Part shown: positions 29,216 to 37,242 of the stretch, piece by piece
How positions within the stretch are numbered: the stretch's first letter is position 1
Layout: every line of letters begins with the position of its first letter
DNA from: Cellvibrio sp. PSBB006
Lineage (GTDB): Bacteria > Pseudomonadota > Gammaproteobacteria > Pseudomonadales > Cellvibrionaceae
NCBI RefSeq assembly: GCF_002162135.1
Contig: NZ_CP021382.1
Span: forward strand, 1,178,001-1,242,000
Length of the DNA stretch: 64,000 nt
Reading direction: 5' to 3'
Notes under the pieces: model-generated
Told to the model about the DNA's origin: nothing
Database searches by the model: none
What the model saw: the letters and a program-made list of their open reading frames with translations, nothing else
Position numbers and translations under genes: made by a program

Positions 29216-32200
29216 ATGAAAACCATAACAACATTGCGCCGATTCTCTCGGCGAGGCCAAGTACGACTGGCCGCATTAATTGCACAGCTGCTATTCGTCA
29301 CATCTCTGGTATCAGCTCCACTCTTCGCACAAACAGCCATTAAACTGTCTGACGGCGCAACAACCCTCGCCAGCTCACAATTCCAGCCAGCATCTTTTGC
29401 AGTGGATGGCGATCCGGCAACACGCTGGGAATCGACCCACGCGGTGGACCCGGCGTTTCTGACCATTGATTTGGGGCAGGCCTACAACTTGTCGCAGATT
29501 GTCATTGATTGGGAGGCGGCCAACGCGGCTAACTACACTATTGAGGGCTCCAACAATAACGGTGATTGGACAACCCTGGCGACGCTCACTAACGGTACCT
29601 TTGGTGAGCGTACCGACACCGTGAACGTCTCTGGCAGTTATCGCTATGTGCGCATGAACGGCACGGCGCGCAGTGTGGGTAATGATTGGGGCTATTCGAT
29701 TTGGGAGATGGAAGTTTACGGCTCCTCCAACAGTAACCTGCCCGCACCCTGGAATAATGGCGATGTGGGTTCACCCTTGCCGGGCTCGGCCAGCTACAAC
29801 AGTGGCGTATTCAATACCACCGCCAGCGGTAATGATATCTGGAGCACCGCTGATAATTTTCACTTCGTTTATCAACCCTTAAATGGTGATGGTGTTATCA
29901 CCGCGCGCATCAATGCGTTGAGCCCGGTTAATCCCTGGGCCAAAGCCGGGGTGATGATTCGCGAAAGCCTTGCCGCCGGCGCAAAAAATGCCTATACCGC
30001 GATCACTGTTGCTAACGGCGCAACTTTTCAGCGGCGCAACGCAGCGGGTGATATTACCGTGAGCACCAAGCAAGCCAGTATCACTTCACCTTACTGGGTG
30101 CGTCTGGCACGCAACGGCAATACTTTGACGGGCTATATTTCTCCCGATGGTAGCAACTGGACCTTGCTTGGCAGTGATACGGTCGCTATGACCAGCACTG
30201 TGTTGGTCGGCCTGGCGCAAACCAGTCACGATGCGGCACTGATCGGCACTGCACAAATCGGTAATGTTAATTTGCAGACTGGCAGTATCTGGAGCAACAC
30301 AGATGTCGGTTCACCGCTGCCCGGCAGTGTGAATTATTCCGGCAGCAGTTTTATTACCAGCGCCAGCGGCGATGACATCTGGAATACCGCCGATAATTTC
30401 CATTTTGTTTACCAGCCTTTTAATGGCGACGGCGCGATCATCGCGCAAGTCACCTCGCTGGACCCGACGCATGCGTGGGCCAAAGCCGGTGTGATGTTTC
30501 GCGAGAATTTAACCGGTGGTTCCAAAAACGCGATGATGGCAATGACCAGCAGTAATGGTTCTCTCTTCCAGCGCCGCACACTGGCAGACGCTACCAGCAC
30601 CAGTAATTCCCAAGGCGGTGTGTTTACACCTTACTGGGTTAAACTCACGCGCAATGGCAATACACTGACTGGCTTCAGCTCAGGCAATGGCAGCGACTGG
30701 GTGCAGGTCGGTGCTGACAATGTCAGCATGGCTGATAATGTGTTTGCCGGTTTAGCTCACACCAGCCATGACGCCAACCTGACCGGCACCGCACAATTTG
30801 ACGAGGTAACGGTGCAATCGGGTCCGGTGTGTTTTTACGAAAATGCTAACTTTGGTGGCGCGAGTTTTTGTCGCAGTGCAGAAGCGCAAAATGTGCCGAG
30901 CGGTTGGACTAATCGTATCTCTTCCGTGCGTGTGATTAACGGCTATTCGGTAACCCTGCGCTCGCAGGCAAATCAAACCGGCAGCAGTGTAACGCTCAAC
31001 AATGACACGGCGAATCTTGCCAGCGTCAGCTTCAATGACCTGACGGTGTCTTACGCCATCACGCGCGCGACTAATGCCCTGCCCGCGTTTTGCGCTCGCT
31101 ATCCTCAAACCGATGGCTGGCAATCGTCGCGCGTGTGGTACAGCAACGGTCAATTAACTTACGCGTCCGACGCGCAAGGTAACCGTATCCCGGATTACAG
31201 CTACGCCGGTTATCACTATGGTGAAGATCCCTTGCCCACAATTCCGGTGGTCACCACGCTCGGCCCGGCATCCGGTGACAACACGGCGCGTATTCAGGCA
31301 GCACTTGATGCCATCGGTAATCGCGCACTGGACGCGAATGGTCATCGCGGCGCGCTGCAATTATTGCCGGGGCGCTACGAGGTGTATGGCATTGTGCGCA
31401 TCAATAAAAGTGGCGTGGTATTGCGCGGTTCCGGTCGCGGCACTAACACGGCAGTTGATACGATTATTTATGCGCGCGGTAACAATCCGCACCAACGCAC
31501 GCCACTGGTCGTCGGCACCAATGATTCCTCGCCTTGGGATGTCGGTGCGAGCACCAATGTGACCGACAATTTTGTGGCCGTAGGCTCGCAATCGTTCAAT
31601 GTGCAAAACGCGGCGATTTTCAGTGTGGGTCAGGAAGTTGTGATTACCCATCCATCATCGCAAGCCTGGATCAATGCGCTCGGTGGCGGTGGCGTCACCA
31701 GCGGTTCCTGGCCAGCCGGAACCAAAGATATTCCGTATATTCGCCGCATCACCAGCATTAGCGGTTCGCGAATTACCCTTGATGCACCGATTTACAATCA
31801 TCTGGATCGTTCGCTAACGCAAGCACGTGTCGCCGCCGTCAGCGGGCGTAACCTGATTCGCGAATCCGGTATTGAAAACCTGCGGGTGGATATTGAAACC
31901 GCTGGTGGCGAAGATGAAAACCACGCATGGAGTGCAATCGGTGTTATCGGCGCGGAAGATTCATGGGTTAGCAATGTCGCTACCCGCTATTTCGGTTACG
32001 CGGGCGTAAAAACGGCCGGTGCAATTCGTGTGACGATCAAAGACGCAAGCGCGACAAATCCGGTAGGCATTCGCACTGGCAGCCGCTTTTATAATTTTGA
32101 TGTGGATGGTTACAGTCAGTTGATTTTATTTACCGGTTGCCATGCGGAAAACGGCCGTCACAACTTCATCAGCAACGGCACCATGAGTGCGTCGGGCGTG

Positions 32201-32560
32201 GTGTGGCATCGCTGCACGACCAGCGGCACTAACGACAGTGAAGGCCATCGTTATTGGTCGACCGGTATGTTGTTCGACAGTATCACTGGCACTGGCTCTA
32301 ATCTGAAGTTGTTCAATCGTGGGGATTGGGGTACGCAGCATGGCTGGGCGGCGGCGCATTCGACAGCGTGGAATAGTCAGGCTACGTTTTTTATTCAAAA
32401 GCCGCCGACGGCGCAGAATTATGGGATTTCGGGTATGGGGAGTTTATCGACTAATTATCCGTTCCCTGGGGCGACGGGGCATGTGGATATTCGTAGTGGG
32501 CAGCGGTTGGTGCCGGAGTCGTTGTATGAGGCGCAGATGTGCGATCGGTTGATGCAGTAA
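29216..32560 (+). CDS. Large secreted CBM32 / beta-gamma-crystallin / beta-helix protein
   Basis: 1114 residues: signal peptide to about 38, CBM32 (discoidin-like, about 40-172), two consecutive concanavalin-like modules of the DUF1349 type (about 178-355 and 359-536), a beta-gamma-crystallin-like module (about 538-615; VCFYENANFGGASFC), and a C-terminal domain (about 621-1114) that looks like a right-handed parallel beta-helix (QLLPGRYEVYGIVRINKSG, VVLRGSGRG, IENLRVDIETAG). Pectate-lyase-type lyases and some glycosidases share this fold, but I recognise no specific family or catalytic residues. The first 440 residues match the GH18 protein downstream. Likely acts on a plant, algal or microbial polysaccharide; specificity unknown. 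Confidence 0.8.
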   Translation: MKTITTLRRFSRRGQVRLAALIAQLLFVTSLVSAPLFAQTAIKLSDGATTLASSQFQPASFAVDGDPATRWESTHAVDPAFLTIDLGQAYNLSQIVIDWEAANAANYTIEGSNNNGDWTTLATLTNGTFGERTDTVNVSGSYRYVRMNGTARSVGNDWGYSIWEMEVYGSSNSNLPAPWNNGDVGSPLPGSASYNSGVFNTTASGNDIWSTADNFHFVYQPLNGDGVITARINALSPVNPWAKAGVMIRESLAAGAKNAYTAITVANGATFQRRNAAGDITVSTKQASITSPYWVRLARNGNTLTGYISPDGSNWTLLGSDTVAMTSTVLVGLAQTSHDAALIGTAQIGNVNLQTGSIWSNTDVGSPLPGSVNYSGSSFITSASGDDIWNTADNFHFVYQPFNGDGAIIAQVTSLDPTHAWAKAGVMFRENLTGGSKNAMMAMTSSNGSLFQRRTLADATSTSNSQGGVFTPYWVKLTRNGNTLTGFSSGNGSDWVQVGADNVSMADNVFAGLAHTSHDANLTGTAQFDEVTVQSGPVCFYENANFGGASFCRSAEAQNVPSGWTNRISSVRVINGYSVTLRSQANQTGSSVTLNNDTANLASVSFNDLTVSYAITRATNALPAFCARYPQTDGWQSSRVWYSNGQLTYASDAQGNRIPDYSYAGYHYGEDPLPTIPVVTTLGPASGDNTARIQAALDAIGNRALDANGHRGALQLLPGRYEVYGIVRINKSGVVLRGSGRGTNTAVDTIIYARGNNPHQRTPLVVGTNDSSPWDVGASTNVTDNFVAVGSQSFNVQNAAIFSVGQEVVITHPSSQAWINALGGGGVTSGSWPAGTKDIPYIRRITSISGSRITLDAPIYNHLDRSLTQARVAAVSGRNLIRESGIENLRVDIETAGGEDENHAWSAIGVIGAEDSWVSNVATRYFGYAGVKTAGAIRVTIKDASATNPVGIRTGSRFYNFDVDGYSQLILFTGCHAENGRHNFISNGTMSASGVVWHRCTTSGTNDSEGHRYWSTGMLFDSITGTGSNLKLFNRGDWGTQHGWAAAHSTAWNSQATFFIQKPPTAQNYGISGMGSLSTNYPFPGATGHVDIRSGQRLVPESLYEAQMCDRLMQ

Positions 32561-32615
32561 TTTCTATGGCGCTTTACTCGATTTATTGTTTAAGTGCTGA
32601 TGTACTTCGTAGGTC

Positions 32616-32721
32616 GTTTGTCATTAGGCCTTGTGTTTCGAAAACGCATGCATACATCCCTGTAGCTCCCTCAAGTCGTCCCTGACTTGAGGGTTTCGAA
32701 ACACAAGGCCTAACGCCAAAC
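32616..32721 (-). repeat. Covarying palindromic element, copy 1
   Basis: A 106-bp imperfect palindrome. Outer arms of 28 bases pair with two mismatches (variable block GGCCTTGTG and its complement), an inner hairpin pairs CCCTCAAGTC with GACTTGAGGG, and a conserved AGCTACAGGGATGTA segment lies between inner and outer stems. The core reads on the minus strand. It lies 55 bases after the beta-helix gene. Confidence 0.85.
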
Positions 32722-33091
32722 TCGTATGTGCCAACATGACCTGATTTACATTCAATCCCGCTAAAAATAGATTCTGCTACTCCGCAAAAATATGATGCCT
32801 GTCACAATGAAAATCTGACATGGCGCGTTCAGGTAAATCTTCTTAAAAAAACTTTCCCAATTAATACCTTTTCCACAAAACGACAGGAGTTTTGCGTGGG
32901 ATTTTTCCATGCTACGGACGGGAAAGTTCAGGCGCGTAGTTGTGTCGTTTCAAAGCACTTCTGAAAAACAGTTTGCGTTAACGTAAACATTTTCAACGCG
33001 TTCAGGGATTCCTGCACTTATTGATTATTGCGCTTTACGTCGTTGTGTCACGTTGGTTCAGCGACATGATTTTCAATAATCGATGCCTTTA
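32722..33091. other. Non-coding gap between the two CBM32 genes
   Basis: No ORF with a plausible start and ribosome site, no RNA gene and no convincing promoter motif is seen. The stretch is richer in A and T than its neighbours and presumably holds the GH18 gene promoter. Confidence 0.5.
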
Positions 33092-33116
33092 ATAACAACG
33101 GTCAAACCATTCGGAG
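33092..33116 (+). repeat. 25-bp leader shared with the beta-helix gene (copy 2)
   Basis: Identical to 29185-29209, ends in CGGAG six bases before the GH18 ATG at 33123. Serves as the ribosome site and shows that duplication included the start region. Confidence 0.85.
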
Positions 33117-33122
33117 CTTGTA

Positions 33123-35321
33123 ATGACATTGATAAAATATTTACGCCAGAATCTCTGGCGAGGCCAGGTACGATTGACGCCTTTTGCTTTTTTAGTCTGC
33201 TTAGCAGGCATGTTGTGTTCAGTTTCACTTTCTGCACAAACTGCGATTAAGTTGTCGGATGGCGCGGCGACCTTTGCCAGTTCACAGTTTCAGTCGGCGT
33301 CTTTTGCGGTGGATGGTGATTCGGCGACGCGTTGGGAGTCGACTCATGCGGTGGACCCGGCGTTTCTGACAATTGATTTAGGGCAGGCTTATAACCTGTC
33401 GCAGGTGGTGATTGATTGGGAGGCGGCTAACGCGGCGAACTACACGATCCAGGGCTCGAATAACAACAGCAGTTGGATCACCCTGGCGACGCGCACGGGA
33501 GGGAGTTTTGGGGATCGTACTGACACAGTGAATGTTTCAGGCAGTTACCGTTATGTGCGTATGAACGGCACGACGCGCAGTGTGGGTAATGATTGGGGTT
33601 ATTCGATCTGGGAGATGGCCGTTTACGGTTCGTCTAACAGTAACCTGCCCACGCCCTGGAACAATGGCGATGTGGGTTCGCCTTTGCCGGGTTCGGCCAG
33701 TTTTAGCAACGGTGTATTCAACACCACCGCGAACGGCAATGACATCTGGAATAACACGGATAATTTTCATTTTATTTATCAGCCCTTCAATGGCGACGGC
33801 GCGATCATCGCGCAAGTTACCTCGCTCAGCGCCACCCATGAATGGGCCAAGGCCGGTGTGATGTTGCGCGAGAATTTAACCGGCGGTTCTAAAAACGCGA
33901 TGATGGCGATGACCAGCAGCAACGGGGCTATCTTCCAGCGACGCACCGCCGCGAACGGTACCAGTGTCAGCAATTCCCAGGGCGGTGTGTTTACGCCTTA
34001 CTGGGTCAAACTCACTCGTAACGGCAATACACTGACCGGATTCAGCTCTTTCGATGGCAATACCTGGACGCAGGTCGGCACAACCACGGTCAGCATGAAC
34101 AGCAATGCCTATGTAGGGCTTGCGCACACCAGCCACGCCGCCGGTACGCTAGGTAATGCCCAATTTGATCAGGTTACGGTGCAGGCCGGTGCGGTGTGTT
34201 TCTATGAGAACACCAACTTCGGCGGCGCGAGTTTCTGCCGCGGTGCGGGAGCGCAAAATGTCCCGAGCGGTTGGGGCAATCGCGTGTCCTCGGTGCGTGT
34301 GATCAACGGCTACTCTGCGGTGCTGCGCTCACAAGCCAATCAAGGCGGTAGCAGCGTGACGCTTACCGGCGATACAGCAAATCTTGCCAACGTCGGTTTT
34401 GATAACCTGCTCGCGTCTTACACCATCAGCAATCAGGGAAGCACGGACAACATGAAGGTCGTGGGCTATATGCCCTCCTGGTCCGGCAGTGCGACAGCAA
34501 TCCAATACGACAAACTGACGCACATTAATTACTCCTTTGTGTTGCCCAATGCCAACGGCAGTTTGCAGGGCGTACCCAGTCCATCGAAGCTGCAAAGCAT
34601 TGTCACCCTAGGCCACGCCAATGGCGTAAAAGTGTTGATCGCCGTCGGTGGTTGGAATGATGGCAATGACAGTGCATTTGAATCCCTGGCCGCCAATGCG
34701 TCAACGCGCACCGCCTTTGTAAACAACCTGATCAACCTGGTTGAACAATACAACCTCGACGGCGTGGATATGGATTGGGAATACCCGGACCCGGGCGCCT
34801 CCGCCGATAATTACGCACTGCTGATGGGACAACTGAGCAACGCCCTGCATGCACGCGGGAAATTGCTCACCGCAGCGGTGGTGGCTTCCGGTTATACCGG
34901 CGGCGGTGTGAAGGCCGAAGTCTTTAACTACATCGACTTCCTTAACCTCATGGCTTACGACGGCGGCAACGGTTCAACCCACTCGCCCTATTCTTATGCC
35001 GTCAGCTCATTGAATTATTGGTTGAGCCGTGGTTTACCAAAGGAAAAAGCTGTGCTGGGCGTTCCTTATTACGCGCGTCCCAGCTGGGCGGCTTACAACA
35101 CGCTGGTTGGTTCCAATTCAGCCAATGCCTGCCGTGACAGCAATGGTTCGGATTATTGGAATGGCATTCCAACAATCCGCCAAAAAGCGCAGCTGGCTCG
35201 CTCACAGGCTGGCGGTATCATGACCTGGGAGTTGTCGCAGGATACCAATAGCGCCAATTCTTTGTTAACGGCCATGTATGAAGCGGTGAATGGTTTGGGT
35301 GGGTCGTATAACTGTAATTAA
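33123..35321 (+). CDS. Secreted GH18 chitinase with CBM32 and beta-gamma-crystallin modules
   Basis: 732 residues: signal peptide to about 39, CBM32 (about 40-173), one concanavalin-like module (about 178-357), a beta-gamma-crystallin-like module (about 358-440), and a GH18 barrel (about 444-732). The GH18 signature DGVDMDWEYP places the acid Glu at about residue 553; KVLIAVGGWN and MAYDGGNG also fit. It should cut chitin or related beta-1,4-GlcNAc polymers. The first 440 residues are close to those of the beta-helix protein, whose second concanavalin-like copy is the nearest match. Convergent with the next AraC-type gene. Confidence 0.92.
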   Translation: MTLIKYLRQNLWRGQVRLTPFAFLVCLAGMLCSVSLSAQTAIKLSDGAATFASSQFQSASFAVDGDSATRWESTHAVDPAFLTIDLGQAYNLSQVVIDWEAANAANYTIQGSNNNSSWITLATRTGGSFGDRTDTVNVSGSYRYVRMNGTTRSVGNDWGYSIWEMAVYGSSNSNLPTPWNNGDVGSPLPGSASFSNGVFNTTANGNDIWNNTDNFHFIYQPFNGDGAIIAQVTSLSATHEWAKAGVMLRENLTGGSKNAMMAMTSSNGAIFQRRTAANGTSVSNSQGGVFTPYWVKLTRNGNTLTGFSSFDGNTWTQVGTTTVSMNSNAYVGLAHTSHAAGTLGNAQFDQVTVQAGAVCFYENTNFGGASFCRGAGAQNVPSGWGNRVSSVRVINGYSAVLRSQANQGGSSVTLTGDTANLANVGFDNLLASYTISNQGSTDNMKVVGYMPSWSGSATAIQYDKLTHINYSFVLPNANGSLQGVPSPSKLQSIVTLGHANGVKVLIAVGGWNDGNDSAFESLAANASTRTAFVNNLINLVEQYNLDGVDMDWEYPDPGASADNYALLMGQLSNALHARGKLLTAAVVASGYTGGGVKAEVFNYIDFLNLMAYDGGNGSTHSPYSYAVSSLNYWLSRGLPKEKAVLGVPYYARPSWAAYNTLVGSNSANACRDSNGSDYWNGIPTIRQKAQLARSQAGGIMTWELSQDTNSANSLLTAMYEAVNGLGGSYNCN

Positions 35322-35343
35322 GTTGGATAGTGGTTCTAAATCC

Positions 35344-35451
35344 GTTTGTCGTTAGGGCGTTTGGTTTCGAAAACGCATGAATACATCCCTGTAGCTCCCT
35401 CAAGTCGTCCCTGACTTGAGGGTTTCGAAACCAAACGCCCTAACGCCAAAC
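35344..35451 (-). repeat. Covarying palindromic element, copy 2
   Basis: A 108-bp palindrome with the same inner hairpin and AGCTACAGGGATGTA core as copies 1 and 3, but its outer stem reads GGGCGTTTGG instead, with the complementary change on the other arm and only one mismatch over 29 bases. It lies between the convergent GH18 and AraC-type genes, 22 bases after the GH18 stop, and may terminate both. Confidence 0.88.
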
Positions 35452-35495
35452 TCGCATTGTGCGAATTTCAATATTGGGGGTTCCAAATAGAGAGG

Positions 35496-36659
35496 TTAAA
35501 TTTTTGGTGCAGCTTCCAGTTCATTGTGAATGATTCCGCCCTGGCGGCGATATTCTGTCGGTGTAACGCCTACCAGGCGCTTGAAAAAGCGGTGAAAGGT
35601 TGAGAGGCTGTTAAAGCCGGCGAGGTAGATAATATCCAGAATATTGTCCGTCTTATGTTCTTCCATCAACAACAACCGCTTCACCTCTTCAATACGATAG
35701 CTATTGATAAATTCAAAAAAATTCGTGCCGTAATGAGTTTTAATAATGGCCGATACATCGCGCACGCGTAGCCCCAGCCGTGCCGCAAAGCGGTCAATAT
35801 TTAAATTGGATTCAAGGTAAATGCGATCTACGTGAATGGCTTTTTCAATGGTGGCAATCTTGTGTTCCCGATTTTTGATACGCGACGGTTTCTCGGCCAC
35901 GATAGGTTCGGGGTGCAATAATTTTTCGGCGTTGAGCAAGCCGCTGATAAACAAGCCATTAATTAACATAATCACCAGATAATTATTGATAACGCCGAGC
36001 ACATTGCTCACGCTCCAGTGCACCCAGTCCGCCACAAAATAAGTACCCAGTGTCCAGACCCAATGCACCAGAAAACCAATCAGAATAATATCGCCCAGAC
36101 GCAACTCGACTTCGGAGATGGAGGAAAATCCACGGCGCAGGTGTTGATGGATGCGATAACGTAAACGCGCGCTGGCAATGACGTAAACGAAGGGAGAGAA
36201 TTTTACCAATGCCCATAAAAAAGAAACGGCGCGCTGTTTGCCTTCATCGGGGGTAGTAAGGCCGCGCCAGTCTGCTGTATTGATGCCGTAGAAAATGGCA
36301 ATAATACTGCCGCCTATCACGGGAAGAAGGTGCAAAAAATCCTTGCGGTTCCAGTGGTGTCCCTTGCTACGCAACGACTTGATATAAAAATAAAGTAACG
36401 GACCCTGCAACAATAAGCAGGCGACGTAGATCAATATCATCACTGGCGTTTTATTGACAGAGAGGTCTGCGAAAGCGTTATTCCAGACAATCATGGTCGA
36501 TGCCAATACCAGCGCAACGACAAGGAAAAAGCATCCGATGATCGTTCTGGATTGCCCGTGTTTGTCAGGCAATACGCGGACCAATACTGCCATACACAAG
36601 CATTCGACGATGGTCAGGGTCAGGATAAGATCGTGAAGACTGAAAAAACTTCCTTTCAT
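35496..36659 (-). CDS. Membrane-bound AraC family regulator (seven-helix sensor), paralogue 2
   Basis: 387 residues, same length and layout as the regulator at 27753-28916: seven hydrophobic segments, then an AraC domain (LNIDRFAARLGLRVRDVSAII, ILDIIYLAGFNSLSTFHRFFKR, GVTPTEYRRQ). Both open with MK-S-LHDL-type sequence. The ATG at 36659 is chosen by this likeness; a GTG five codons earlier is possible and no strong ribosome site is seen for either. It probably controls the adjacent GH18 gene or the paired CBM32 genes; this is inference from position. Confidence 0.82.
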   Translation of the reverse strand: MKGSFFSLHDLILTLTIVECLCMAVLVRVLPDKHGQSRTIIGCFFLVVALVLASTMIVWNNAFADLSVNKTPVMILIYVACLLLQGPLLYFYIKSLRSKGHHWNRKDFLHLLPVIGGSIIAIFYGINTADWRGLTTPDEGKQRAVSFLWALVKFSPFVYVIASARLRYRIHQHLRRGFSSISEVELRLGDIILIGFLVHWVWTLGTYFVADWVHWSVSNVLGVINNYLVIMLINGLFISGLLNAEKLLHPEPIVAEKPSRIKNREHKIATIEKAIHVDRIYLESNLNIDRFAARLGLRVRDVSAIIKTHYGTNFFEFINSYRIEEVKRLLLMEEHKTDNILDIIYLAGFNSLSTFHRFFKRLVGVTPTEYRRQGGIIHNELEAAPKI

Positions 36660-37132
36660 GACGGCATAGGGCACAGAAAAGTAAGAGGATTTTATAAATT
36701 GTTGTCGTGTTGCTGAGGCTTCAGCTGAATAAAATCTCAGCTTTGGTTACTGGCTCCCGGTGAGCCGTCGGCATACTATCATAGCAATTCCGACGCCGTG
36801 CCAGGCCGCTCCGGGATTTTGCCGGAAAATGTCGACCAGGTTTACTGTTTTACTTGAACCCTACCCACCTCAGCGGATGAACGTTGCGATATTGTGGATC
36901 AATGGTCATATCAGTAAAACTGCCGTCAATCACAAACCGGGCTGGTCTAATTTGACATCAACCCGCGCTGCCTTCAGGCTGGTAAACAACACGATGCCCG
37001 CGCGCAAGATTGGCGCAATTTTTGAAAGCAACTTATGTAGGGAGAAACATTGACGCTTTTTCACGTAGGAAAAAACGTTGACATTGGGCTGGCAAATTTT
37101 TTTATATTTATAACCCGGCAGGATTTTTAGGA
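36660..37132. other. Non-coding gap between AraC paralogue 2 and prkA
   Basis: No convincing gene. A sigma70-like pair (TTGACA at 37078 and TATATT at 37103, 19 apart) lies near the right end, ahead of the sigmaS-like element. The left part presumably carries the AraC gene promoter. Confidence 0.4.
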
Positions 37133-37142
37133 CTATGCTTAA
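37132..37142 (+). promoter_or_regulatory. Candidate sigmaS extended -10 for prkA operon
   Basis: CTATGCTTAA matches the sigmaS extended -10 pattern (CTAYRCTTAA) at every position. It lies about 100 bases before the prkA ATG. In E. coli the homologous yeaGH genes are sigmaS dependent, which supports the reading. No GG-N10-GC sigma54 site was found here. Confidence 0.6.
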
Positions 37143-37242
37143 ACCAGAGCTTTGAGTTGTTGTCTCAAGAGCTGCGATTGCCGTCCGCTGGAGGGATCTA
37201 CCCTGAGCAGTTGCGAACCCCATCGCTAACCAGAGGTATGTT

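Noticed and set aside
36760..37053. Small ORF of 97 codons before prkA
   Set aside because: No ribosome site, no conserved pattern, and it overlaps the likely promoter region.
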